In this document: positions 9,501 through 15,457 of the stretch, piece after piece
Layout: every line of letters starts with the position of its first letter
How positions within the stretch are numbered: position 1 is the stretch's first letter
From: an uncultured Klebsiella sp.
Lineage (GTDB): Bacteria > Pseudomonadota > Gammaproteobacteria > Enterobacterales > Enterobacteriaceae
Direction of reading: 5' to 3'
NCBI GenBank assembly: GCA_902490055.1
Contig: CABUCP010000018.1
Location: 1-15,575, forward strand
Length of the DNA stretch: 15,575 nucleotides
Notes under the pieces: generated by a model
Told to the model about the DNA's origin: nothing
Seen by the model: only the letters and a program-made list of their open reading frames with translations
Database searches by the model: none
Translations under genes and position numbers: made by a program

Positions 9501-10655
9501 AGGGTCAAAAAGCCACTCCGCTGAAGGAAGCGTATCGCTGCCGAGCAGCGCGGTAAGCGGCGCTGCCTGCTGGCAGTCGCCCAGCAGCAGCACGCCGTGC
9601 AGCCGGCCGTCACGGAGCAGCAGGCGACGGTAGTGGCGATCGATGGGGTCCCAGCTGCTGTAAATTTGGTCCTGCTCGCCGGCCTGCTGTTCGCCGGCGC
9701 TAAACAGCTCGATGCCGGTGACTTTCAGCCGGGTGCCGCCGTCGTGCCAACTGAAGGCTTCTCCAGGCGTCCCGCACAGACGCTCAACTAACACGTCGGC
9801 CTGGCGCAGGCAGGGCGCCACCAGCCCCCAGGTTTGGCCGTCAATTTCACAACATTCACCGATGGCGCTGATCCCCGGCTGCGAGGTCGCCATCTGGCGG
9901 TCGACGATAATCCCCCGCTGACAGGCTACGCCGCTGCGCGCCGCCAGACGGATATCCGGCCGCACGCCGGTCGCCAACACCACCCGGCTGGCGGCAAAAG
10001 CGCGCCCGTCTTCCAGCCGCACTTGCTGCTCGTCAATGGCGGCAATACGGCTTTCCAGTACGCAGCGGATGCCGCGCGCCTCAAGCTGTTGTTTTAACTG
10101 TTCTGCGGCAAAAGCATCGGTAAGCGGCTCCATTAAGCCGCTGCCGCGATGCAGTAGCGTCACTTCGCCACCGTGACGGCGCAGCGCCGCCGCGGCCTCT
10201 ACGCCCAGTACGCCGCCGCCGATCACCACCGCCGGGCCGGGGATCGCGAGGATGCCTTCGACATCCGCGAGGGTGCGAAAGGCGAACACCTGCGGGCGCG
10301 CAATGCCCGGCAGCGGCGGGATAAACGGCTGCGATCCGGTGGCGAACACCAGTTCATCCCACTCGAGCCAATCGCCGCCAACGCACAGCCTCCGCCGCGC
10401 GACGTCAACTTCGCTGACCGCCTCGCCAAGCCGTACGTGGATTGCGTGCTGCGCGTACCATTCCACCGGCAGCAGCTGGGTTTGCGCCGCCGTTTTTTCC
10501 CCGCCAAGCACCGGCGAGAGCTGAATGCGGTTATAGGCCGGCTGCGGTTCATCGCCGATAAGCGTGATGACAAAGCGCCCCTGAGCGCGCGCCGCCAGCT
10601 TCTCCGCCAGCCGGGTTGCCGCCATACCGTTGCCGATAATCACCAGTCGCCGCAT
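6591..10655 (-). CDS. nasB: NasC-NasB single frame: flavoprotein fused to assimilatory nitrite reductase
   Basis: One 1354-codon frame covers what are, to my knowledge, two genes in K. oxytoca. Residues 1-395 form a NasC-like FAD/NAD(P) oxidoreductase (IIGNGMAATRLAEKL at 6-20, AYNRIQLSPVLGGE, VVIGGGVLGVEAAAALRRHG near 143-162). From residue 398 a complete NirB-type NasB follows: a second flavoprotein module (LVGHGMVGHHF, VVIGGGLLGLEAANAL), a BFD-like [2Fe-2S] domain with C820, C822, C853 and C856, a second cysteine motif GQGHGCEVCKPL, ferredoxin-like and sulfite/nitrite reductase domains, and siroheme-[4Fe-4S] ligands C1036, C1042, C1076 and C1080. The C-terminal ~110 residues are a NirD-like Rieske fold lacking the Cys/His ligand pairs, as in E. 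coli NirD. The enzyme reduces nitrite to ammonium with NAD(P)H. AAGGCGGA precedes the ATG, and nasD ends 9 nt upstream. Whether one long or two proteins are made is unresolved. Confidence 0.93.
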   Translation of the reverse strand: MRRLVIIGNGMAATRLAEKLAARAQGRFVITLIGDEPQPAYNRIQLSPVLGGEKTAAQTQLLPVEWYAQHAIHVRLGEAVSEVDVARRRLCVGGDWLEWDELVFATGSQPFIPPLPGIARPQVFAFRTLADVEGILAIPGPAVVIGGGVLGVEAAAALRRHGGEVTLLHRGSGLMEPLTDAFAAEQLKQQLEARGIRCVLESRIAAIDEQQVRLEDGRAFAASRVVLATGVRPDIRLAARSGVACQRGIIVDRQMATSQPGISAIGECCEIDGQTWGLVAPCLRQADVLVERLCGTPGEAFSWHDGGTRLKVTGIELFSAGEQQAGEQDQIYSSWDPIDRHYRRLLLRDGRLHGVLLLGDCQQAAPLTALLGSDTLPSAEWLFDPSITQPRAAGIMTMTKPVLVLVGHGMVGHHFLEQCVSRNLHQQYRIVVFGEERYAAYDRVHLSEYFAGRSAESLSLVEGDFFSQYGIELRLGETIAEIDRQARMVRDAHGHETHWDKLVLATGSYPFVPPIPGNDEEGCFVYRTLDDLDRIAARAATAQSGVVIGGGLLGLEAANALKQLGLKTHVVEFAANLMAVQLDNGGAAMLREKISDLAVGVHTSKATTAIVRTADGLQLNFADGGTLQTDMVVFSAGIRPQDALARSAGLVLGERGGIGIDDHCRTSDADVLAIGECALWDNKIYGLVAPGYQMARTAAALLAGEEARFSGADMSTRLKLLGVDVASFGDAQGRTPGCQSYQWTDGPRQIYKKIVVSADGKTLLGGVLVGDAGDYATLLQMMLNGMALPSRPESLILPAMDGAAPKALGVAALPDSAQICSCHNVSKGDICQAVSAGAGDMAAIKSCTKAATGCGGCSALVKQVMEHQLAEQGVEVKKDICEHFPWSRQEIYHLVRVNHIHTFDQLISRYGQGHGCEVCKPLVASVLASCWNEYLLKPAHLPLQDTNDRYFANIQKDGTYSVVPRMAAGEVTPDGLIAIGHIAKRYQLYSKVTGGQRIDLFGARLEQLPEIWRELTAAGFETGHAYGKSLRTVKSCVGSTWCRYGVQDSTGLAVTLEHRYKGLRAPHKIKMAVSGCTRECAEAQGKDIGVIATEKGWNLYVCGNGGMKPRHADLFASDLDDATLIRTVDRLLMFYIRTADRLQRTSTWMDNLEGGVAYLREVILHDSLGIGEELEQEMARVVDSYQCEWQTTLNDPQRLALFRSYVNSDEADEAVQRQPLRGQPQPVAPQGLVQPTLPSRPWQAICDLEAIPQQAGIGARLGERQIALFRFGEQVYALDNLEPGSEANVLSRGILGDAGGEPIVISPLYKQRIRLRDGRLCDSGEPTVRAWPVKIEQGKVWVGNQALLLRAEAS
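9462..9477 (-). promoter_or_regulatory. Internal ribosome binding site and start for a separate NasB
   Basis: Inside the long nasC-nasB frame, the minus strand reads AGGA (9477-9474), an ATG at 9470-9468 and another at 9464-9462, all in frame. AGGA is 3 nt before the first ATG and 9 nt before the second, so the second is better placed. Starting there gives MTKPVLVLVGHGMVGHH and exactly 957 residues, the length I recall for K. oxytoca NasB, making this the likely ancestral nasB start. Its use here is inferred. Confidence 0.6.
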
Positions 10656-10664
10656 CGTTCCGCC

Positions 10665-11453
10665 TTACGCCGCTTTCGGCTGCTTTTCGTAGAGGAAATG
10701 AAGGATCTGCTGGCGCAGATGGTGGTAGTGGTTATCTTCTGCAAGCTGGACTCGGTTACGCGGGCGCGGCAGATTGACGTCAAGGATCTCGCCGACCGTC
10801 GCCGCCGGACCATTGGTCATCATTAACACCCGGTCGGAAAGCAGTACCGCTTCATCGACATCGTGGGTGATCACCACGATGGTGGTATTTAGCTCCTGCT
10901 GGATATGCATTACCGCATCCTGCAGATGGGCGCGCGTGAGCGCATCCAGCGCGCCAAAGGGTTCATCAAGCAGCAATACCTTCGGCTTCATCGCCAGCGC
11001 GCGCGCGATGCCAACGCGCTGCTTCATACCGCCGGATATCTCCCCCGGCCGTTTGTGCAGCGCATGCCCCATCTGTACCCGCTGTAAATTGTGCTCGATC
11101 CACTCCCGGCGCTCCGCCTTGCTCATGGTGCGGCGAAACACCTGATCCACCGCCAGCGCCACGTTGTCAAAGCAGCTCAGCCACGGCAGCAGAGAGTGGT
11201 TCTGGAACACCACCGCCCGCTCCGGCCCCGGGCCGGAAATTTCGCGGTTATCGCACAGCAGCCCGCCTTCGCTGGGCTGGGTAATCCCGGCAATCAGGTT
11301 CAACAACGTGGATTTACCGCAGCCGGAGTGGCCAATCAGGCTAATGGTTTCCCCTTCGTAAATATCAAAAGAGACGTTTTGCAGCGCCAGGAACTCGCCG
11401 CTGGCGGTGTTAAAGCGTTGGCTGACGGCCTGCACCTGAATTAATGGTTTCAT
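10665..11453 (-). CDS. nasD: NasD, nitrate/nitrite ABC transporter ATPase
   Basis: Cytoplasmic ATP-binding subunit energising nitrate/nitrite import with NasF and NasE; relative of cyanobacterial NrtD and of taurine/sulfonate ATPases (SsuB, TauB). The 262 residues carry a full set of ABC motifs: Walker A GHSGCGKST (41-49), Q-loop Q84 in VVFQNHSLLPWL, signature SGGMKQR (140-146), Walker B VLLLDEP (159-165) with D-loop FGALD, and H-loop H197 in VVITHDVDEAV. MKQRV in place of the usual QQQRV is common in this subfamily. It starts 9 nt after nasE, with AAGGAG overlapping the nasE stop codon, and ends 9 nt before the nasC part, indicating a single transcript. Family assignment is certain; the substrate follows from context and homology. 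Confidence 0.95.
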   Translation of the reverse strand: MKPLIQVQAVSQRFNTASGEFLALQNVSFDIYEGETISLIGHSGCGKSTLLNLIAGITQPSEGGLLCDNREISGPGPERAVVFQNHSLLPWLSCFDNVALAVDQVFRRTMSKAERREWIEHNLQRVQMGHALHKRPGEISGGMKQRVGIARALAMKPKVLLLDEPFGALDALTRAHLQDAVMHIQQELNTTIVVITHDVDEAVLLSDRVLMMTNGPAATVGEILDVNLPRPRNRVQLAEDNHYHHLRQQILHFLYEKQPKAA

Positions 11454-11462
11454 AGCGACTCC

Positions 11463-12347
11463 TTATTTTTCCTGCCAGCTAAAGCGACGGGCGAGCAGCA
11501 TCAGCCCCTGTTCCAGTAACAGGCCGACGACGCCGATAATGACGATGGCGATGATGATGTTTTCCACGTTGAGGTTGTTCCACTCGTTCCAGATCCAGAA
11601 ACCGATGCCCAATCCGCCGGTCAACATCTCGGCGGCGACGATCACCAGCCAGGCGATACCGATCGATAAACGTACGCCGGTTAATACCGCCGGCAGCACC
11701 GCAGGAAAGAGGATTTTGCGCATCACCGTCCATTCCGACAGCTGCAGCACGCGAGCCACGTTGAGATAGTCCTGCGGGATGCGTCTAACGCCTTCCGCGG
11801 TGTTGATGACCATCGGCCAGATAGAGCAGATAAAAATGGTCCAGCTGGAAGCCGGTTCCGCCTTCTGGAACAGCAGCAGGCCAATCGGCAACCACGCCAG
11901 CGGGCTCACCGGACGCAGCAGCGCGATGAGCGGATTAAACATTCGCGCGAAGAACAGCGAGCGGCCAATAAGAAAGCCCAGCGGAATACCGGCCAGCGCG
12001 GCTAAACCAAAGCCCACCGCTACCCGCTGTAGCGAGGCCAGCACGTTCCAGCCGATGCCCATATCGTTCGGTCCATCGCGGTAGAACGGGTCGGCAAACA
12101 GCGTCAGCGCCGAATCCAGGGTACTCAGCGGCGTCGGGAAGCCTTTAGCGCCGATCGCCGCCAGCTGCCAACCGAGCAACAGCAGGCCCAGACCGAGCAG
12201 CGGCGGCAGCAGACGCTGCAGCGTGACGTTCAGCCAGCGTCTGGCGGACGGCGTGGTTTTGCGCACCTGCAGCGGCGGCAGGACGATGATTTCGCCCGGC
12301 GCCGATGACGTCTGCGCGCGCGGCTGGGTGTTAATTGCTGGTTTCAT
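11463..12347 (-). CDS. nasE: NasE, nitrate/nitrite ABC transporter permease
   Basis: Inner-membrane permease of the BPD_transp_1 (NrtB/SsuC/TauC-like) family, forming the channel of the NasFED importer. The product is 294 residues. A polar N-terminal tail of about 40 residues precedes the first membrane segment (PPLLGLGLLLLGWQLAAIG), followed by several more, including WTIFICSIWPMVINTAEG and IIIAIVIIGVVGLLLEQGL. The EAA loop that docks on the ATPase is seen in VARVLQLSEWTVMRKILFP and AVLPAVLTGVRLSIGIAWL. The frame is open 42 codons further upstream, overlapping nasF, but that extension is arginine-rich shadow sequence; the chosen ATG lies one base after the nasF stop and has AAGGGGG just upstream, inside the last codons of nasF. 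The tight junction implies coupled translation. Confidence 0.94.
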   Translation of the reverse strand: MKPAINTQPRAQTSSAPGEIIVLPPLQVRKTTPSARRWLNVTLQRLLPPLLGLGLLLLGWQLAAIGAKGFPTPLSTLDSALTLFADPFYRDGPNDMGIGWNVLASLQRVAVGFGLAALAGIPLGFLIGRSLFFARMFNPLIALLRPVSPLAWLPIGLLLFQKAEPASSWTIFICSIWPMVINTAEGVRRIPQDYLNVARVLQLSEWTVMRKILFPAVLPAVLTGVRLSIGIAWLVIVAAEMLTGGLGIGFWIWNEWNNLNVENIIIAIVIIGVVGLLLEQGLMLLARRFSWQEK

Positions 12348-12348
12348 C

Positions 12349-13605
12349 TCATGCCCCCTTACGTTGAATTGCGAAACTGCCGGCGTAGCCTTCCGGGTCG
12401 GCGCCATTCCACACTTTGCCGTCCAGCAGCGTGCTGCTGCGTAGCGTTTGCGTCGGCGCGGTGATGCCGCCAACGGCCTGAGCCGCCTCTTTCCACAGGT
12501 CGATACGGTTGATACGCTGCGCTACCGCCTGATAATCCGGCGCGCTTTTCAGTAGGCCCCAGCGGCGGAACTGGGTTAAGAACCACATGCCGTCGGAGAG
12601 CCACGGATAGCTGGCTTCACCCTGCTGGAAGAAACGCATCGGATGATCGTCATGCCAGCGTTTGCCGATGCCGTTGTCGTATTCGCCGAGCATGCGCCCG
12701 CTGAGATACTGTTCTTTGGTGTTGAGCCACGCCCGTCTGGCGAGGATCCGCGCGGTTTCGCGGGTATTGTCGGCAGAGGCTTCAATCCAGCGCTGGGCTT
12801 CCAGCAGCGCCGCCACCAGCGCTCTTGCGGTATTTGGGTAGCGCGCCACCCAATCGCTGCGCGCGCCGAGAATTTTTTCCGGATGATCCGGCCAGATCTG
12901 CTGGCTGGTTGCCGCCGTAAAGCCGATGCGATCGTTGATCGCCCGCGCGTTCCACGGTTCGCCGACGCAGAAACCGACCATATTGCCGATGCGCATATTC
13001 ATCACCATTTGCGGCGGCGGCACGACCACCATGCGCACATCGGCGAAGGGGTCGATACCGGCGTTCGCCAGCCAGTAATAGAGCCACATCGCATGGGTGC
13101 CGGTAGGAAAGGTGTGGGCGAAGGTGTAGCTACCCGGCGCTTTTTGGTCGATCAGTCGCTTGAGCCCATGGCTATCGCTCACACCTTGCGCCTGCAGGTC
13201 GCTTGAGAGGGTGATCGCCTGACCGTTGCGATTCAGGGTCATCAGATTCGCCATCTGCTGCGGTTTGCTGGCAATACCAAGCTCAAGGCCATACAGCATG
13301 CCGTAGAGGATATGCGCCGCATCGAGTTCGCCGGCGACCAGCTTATCGCGCACCGCCGCCCAGCTGGCTTCCTTACTGGGCTGCAGGCTGATGCCATATT
13401 TTTTATCGAATCCTTTTAATGCCGCGATCGCCAGCGGCGCGCAGTCGGTCAGCGGGATGAATCCGACCCGCACGGTGGCCAACTCCGGTTTATCGGAACC
13501 CGCCGCCCACGCCGCCTGCATCACGCCGGGCAGCAGCATGGCGCCGCCCAGCGCCGCCCCGGCCTGCAAAAAACGCCGTCGTGAAATGAAAACTTTATCG
13601 CCCAT
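12349..13605 (-). CDS. nasF: NasF, periplasmic nitrate/nitrite-binding protein
   Basis: Solute-binding protein delivering nitrate/nitrite to NasE/NasD, homologous to cyanobacterial NrtA. The 418 residues begin with a twin-arginine signal: ISRRRFLQAGAALGGAMLL (7-25), with R9-R10 in an S-R-R-x-F-L frame, and a likely cleavage near AAWA-AGSD (about 35), suggesting export by Tat. The mature part has NrtA/TauA-like landmarks VRVGFIPLTDCAPLAIAAL, GSYTFAHTFPTGTHAMWLY, VVPPPQMVMNMRIGNMVGF and VGEPWNARAI. GGAG lies 7 nt before the ATG. It is the first gene of the nas operon. Its leader carries the ANTAR hairpins and terminator, so it should need nitrogen limitation and nitrate or nitrite for expression. 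Function rests on family and operon context. Confidence 0.95.
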   Translation of the reverse strand: MGDKVFISRRRFLQAGAALGGAMLLPGVMQAAWAAGSDKPELATVRVGFIPLTDCAPLAIAALKGFDKKYGISLQPSKEASWAAVRDKLVAGELDAAHILYGMLYGLELGIASKPQQMANLMTLNRNGQAITLSSDLQAQGVSDSHGLKRLIDQKAPGSYTFAHTFPTGTHAMWLYYWLANAGIDPFADVRMVVVPPPQMVMNMRIGNMVGFCVGEPWNARAINDRIGFTAATSQQIWPDHPEKILGARSDWVARYPNTARALVAALLEAQRWIEASADNTRETARILARRAWLNTKEQYLSGRMLGEYDNGIGKRWHDDHPMRFFQQGEASYPWLSDGMWFLTQFRRWGLLKSAPDYQAVAQRINRIDLWKEAAQAVGGITAPTQTLRSSTLLDGKVWNGADPEGYAGSFAIQRKGA

Positions 13606-13623
13606 AGCCGCTCCAGAACGCGC

Positions 13624-13664
13624 AAAAAAAAAGCGCCCGGCAGTGCTTTCGCACCGCAGGACGC
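13624..13664 (-). terminator. Intrinsic leader terminator (attenuator) of the nas operon
   Basis: On the minus strand a 14-position stem (5' arm 13664-13651, 3' arm 13646-13633) closes on a GAAA tetraloop (13650-13647), with one T-C mismatch and two G-U pairs, followed by nine T (13632-13624). It stands only 18 nt before the nasF start and after the promoter, so it must be read through for nas expression. Its 5' arm shares six bases with the second hexaloop hairpin, so the two structures exclude each other. This agrees with the transcription attenuation known for nasF of K. oxytoca. Confidence 0.93.
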
Positions 13665-13699
13665 CTTTATCCAGAGACCTTCAGACCGCCGTTGGCCCG
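13659..13699 (-). promoter_or_regulatory. ANTAR (NasR) binding element: two hexaloop hairpins in the nasF leader RNA
   Basis: Two small hairpins precede the terminator. The first (13699-13682) is a 6-bp stem CGGGCC/GGTCTG with loop AACGGC. The second (13672-13659) is a 4-bp stem GGAT/GTCC with loop AAAGGC. Nine nucleotides separate them. Both loops have A at position 1 and G at position 4, the hallmark of RNA sites bound by ANTAR antiterminators such as NasR, AmiR and EutV. The second hairpin overlaps the terminator's 5' arm, so protein binding would block termination. The pairing was worked out by eye. Confidence 0.88.
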
Positions 13700-13734
13700 T
13701 TGTCTCAAATTATTGATTCACTCAAGTTCAGTAA

Positions 13735-13750
13735 TGCAAAGCGGATGCCA
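13735..13750 (-). promoter_or_regulatory. Sigma-54 (RpoN) promoter of nasFEDCBA
   Basis: The minus strand reads TGGCATCCGCTTTGCA, a near-perfect -24/-12 promoter (consensus TGGCAC-N5-TTGCA) with the required 10 bp between GG and GC. The predicted start of transcription is near 13724, giving a leader of about 120 nt before nasF. This fits the NtrC/sigma-54 control reported for K. oxytoca nasF. Confidence 0.87.
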
Positions 13751-13800
13751 ATTTGTTATTGCCCGCCAGCCGTCGTTTTCCCGCCTCGCCGCGCGGCTAT

Positions 13801-13839
13801 TGCACCATCGTCAGGCAATGCCTGCCCGCTGATTGTGCA
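13801..13839 (-). promoter_or_regulatory. Two candidate NtrC-binding sites upstream of the nas promoter
   Basis: Two 17-bp sequences partly resemble the NtrC palindrome TGCACYnnnnnRGTGCA. One is TGCACCATCGTCAGGCA (plus strand, 13801-13817); the other is TGCACAATCAGCGGGCA (minus strand, 13839-13823). Each has one good half-site and one degenerate one. Their centres are 22 bp apart, about two helical turns, at roughly -85 and -107 from the predicted start, a normal enhancer position for sigma-54 promoters. The outer site lies just beyond the nasR stop codon. Tentative. Confidence 0.5.
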
Positions 13840-13840
13840 T

Positions 13841-15037
13841 TCAGCCTGATGGCGAGTCCGGCAACAGGGCTTTCACCGTCAGCAGCGCGCGGGCGATTTC
13901 GACCATCCGCTGGTTCTTATCCATCGCCATTTTACGCAACGCCTGCCAGGCCTGTTCTTCCTGCATTCCCTGATGACTCATCAGCAGCGCTTTCGCTTTA
14001 TCGATAACCTTACGTTCCTCAAACGCGGATTGCAGCGAAGCCAGTTGGCCGGAGAGTTGCTCAAGTTCCCACGCCTGCTGGCGTACCAGCGGCAGCAGTT
14101 GCTTATCCAGGCGCAGAGTCAGGCTATCGCCGGCCTCTTCTTCCGGCCACTGCCGCGGCGGCATATCGTCTTCACCACGTTCGAGCAGCTGCCGGGTAGC
14201 GTTAAGCAGGTCGGCAATTAGCTCCTCTTCCAGGCCGCGCATCTGCTCCAGCCGTTCAGTTTGCAGGCTAAACCAGCGCCGCGCCGCAGCGCCCTCATCC
14301 GCCGAAGGCTGGCGGGTACAGGCGATACGCCGCAGTTGCTCTATCTCGCGCCCGGCCTCACAACCCTGCAGCAGCTCAAGCGCCCGCGGCAGGCCGGAGA
14401 GCGCCTGAAAGCTGTCAAAACAGGGCTGCTGGCCATCGATACGGTCAACCAGCTGTTGACGGAGTTCGCCGCTAAATTCGCCTCGCGCGAAGCCCAACGC
14501 CCCCAGCGCGCGCTCCTGGCCCGCCAACTCCTTCCCCTGCATAAAGCTGTACAGCGCGACCATACGCCCGGCGATCTGCGGATCATCAATGCTGTCATTT
14601 AGCTGCGGCACAATATTCAACACATGGCGGATAATGCGGCTAAAGCGCTGAGTCGCCTCCTGCGCGTCCACCGCGCGGCCGCGCACCGCCGCACGCAGCG
14701 CCGGGAGCTGCGCCAGATACCACACCGCGCTGGCTATTCGCCAACACAGGGCGCTGCTGGCAGACTCCCGCGCCGGCTGTAGCGCTGCATGAAACGCGCT
14801 TAACCGCTCATCCACCAGCGCGCCCCCGGCCCGGCGCTCGGCATTATACAAGCGGCCATCGGAGGAGAGCCACATATTGGAGGCGCCGCGCTCGCACTGC
14901 AGCATATGGACCAGACCGCTGATTTCACTCGCCAGCGCCCCCTGCTGCGTTAGCTGGCGCAACTGCTGTTTTTGCAGCTGACGCGCATAATGAAACCAGC
15001 CGATTGCTTCAGGCGTCATGCCAGTCGTATTATTCAT
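13841..15037 (-). CDS. nasR: NasR, nitrate/nitrite-responsive ANTAR transcription antiterminator
   Basis: Positive regulator that binds nasF leader RNA in response to nitrate or nitrite and prevents termination. The 398 residues comprise an N-terminal helical NIT (nitrate/nitrite-sensing) domain (about 30-280), with landmarks EISGLVHMLQCERGASNMW, VPQLNDSIDDPQIAGRM and YSFMQGKELAGQERALGAL. A C-terminal ANTAR domain (about 325-390) includes the helical run LASLQSAFEERKVIDKAKAL and the conserved stretches ALLMSHQGMQEEQAWQALR and ARALL. The segment between them is likely coiled coil. A strong GGAGGGGG lies just before the ATG. It is transcribed in the same direction as the nas operon but ends 91 bp upstream of the sigma-54 promoter element, so it is a separate unit whose transcription may run toward nasF. 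Its RNA target is visible at 13659-13699. Confidence 0.95.
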   Translation of the reverse strand: MNNTTGMTPEAIGWFHYARQLQKQQLRQLTQQGALASEISGLVHMLQCERGASNMWLSSDGRLYNAERRAGGALVDERLSAFHAALQPARESASSALCWRIASAVWYLAQLPALRAAVRGRAVDAQEATQRFSRIIRHVLNIVPQLNDSIDDPQIAGRMVALYSFMQGKELAGQERALGALGFARGEFSGELRQQLVDRIDGQQPCFDSFQALSGLPRALELLQGCEAGREIEQLRRIACTRQPSADEGAAARRWFSLQTERLEQMRGLEEELIADLLNATRQLLERGEDDMPPRQWPEEEAGDSLTLRLDKQLLPLVRQQAWELEQLSGQLASLQSAFEERKVIDKAKALLMSHQGMQEEQAWQALRKMAMDKNQRMVEIARALLTVKALLPDSPSG

Positions 15038-15103
15038 ACCCCCTCCCGAATTACGTCTTTAGATTGAATTAAGCAATAACCGTGCCTTATAAAAGGAGTC
15101 TTT
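15038..15103. other. Divergent nasR-ychN intergenic region
   Basis: This 66-bp AT-richer gap must hold the start signals of both nasR (minus) and ychN (plus). The ychN ribosome binding site is AAAGGAG at 15092-15098; the nasR site is the G-rich tract next to 15037. I see no convincing -35/-10 pair on either strand. TTGAAT (15064) with TTATAA (15088) has 18-bp spacing, but its start point would fall on the ychN ribosome binding site or start codon, so it is doubtful. Confidence 0.4.
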
Positions 15104-15457
15104 ATGCAACGTATTGTGATTGTCGCCAACGGCGCCGCCTACGGTAGTGAATCTCTGTTTAATAGCCTGCGTCTGGCTATCGCCCTGCGCGAGCAGTCAT
15201 CAGATCTCGATCTGAAGCTATTTTTAATGTCCGATGCGGTGACCGCCGGTCTGCGCGGGCAAAAGCCGGCGGAAGGCTACAACATTCAGCAGATGCTGGA
15301 GATCCTCACCGCGCAGAATGTGCCGGTGAAGCTGTGCAAGACCTGCACCGACGGCCGCGGGATCACCCATTTGCCGCTAGTGGATGGCGTAGAAGTGGGA
15401 ACGCTGGTTGAGCTCGCGCAGTGGACGCTGGCGGCGGAGAAAGTGCTAACCTTCTGA
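15104..15457 (+). CDS. ychN: YchN, DsrE-family small protein
   Basis: Cytoplasmic 117-residue protein, the same length as E. coli YchN and nearly identical by inspection. The DsrE/DsrF-like fold is shown by the N-terminal strand IVIVANGAAYGSESLFNSLR, the LFLMSDAVTAGLRGQ segment and the cysteine motif KLCKTCTDGRG with C78 and C81. E. coli YchN is known as a structural-genomics hexamer; DsrE relatives handle sulfur transfer, but the in vivo role of YchN is not established. AAAGGAG sits 5 nt before the ATG. In E. coli ychN neighbours ychO, so here it marks the far boundary of the nas cluster. Confidence 0.95.
   Translation: MQRIVIVANGAAYGSESLFNSLRLAIALREQSSDLDLKLFLMSDAVTAGLRGQKPAEGYNIQQMLEILTAQNVPVKLCKTCTDGRGITHLPLVDGVEVGTLVELAQWTLAAEKVLTF

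Noticed and set aside
12348..12473. 42-codon upstream extension of nasE
   Set aside because: It overlaps the end of nasF in another frame and reads as shadow sequence. The ATG at 12347 immediately follows the nasF stop and has AAGGGGG upstream.
15064..15093. TTGAAT-N18-TTATAA as a ychN sigma-70 promoter
   Set aside because: The implied transcription start would fall on or after the ychN ribosome binding site, leaving a nearly leaderless message, so I did not list it as a promoter.
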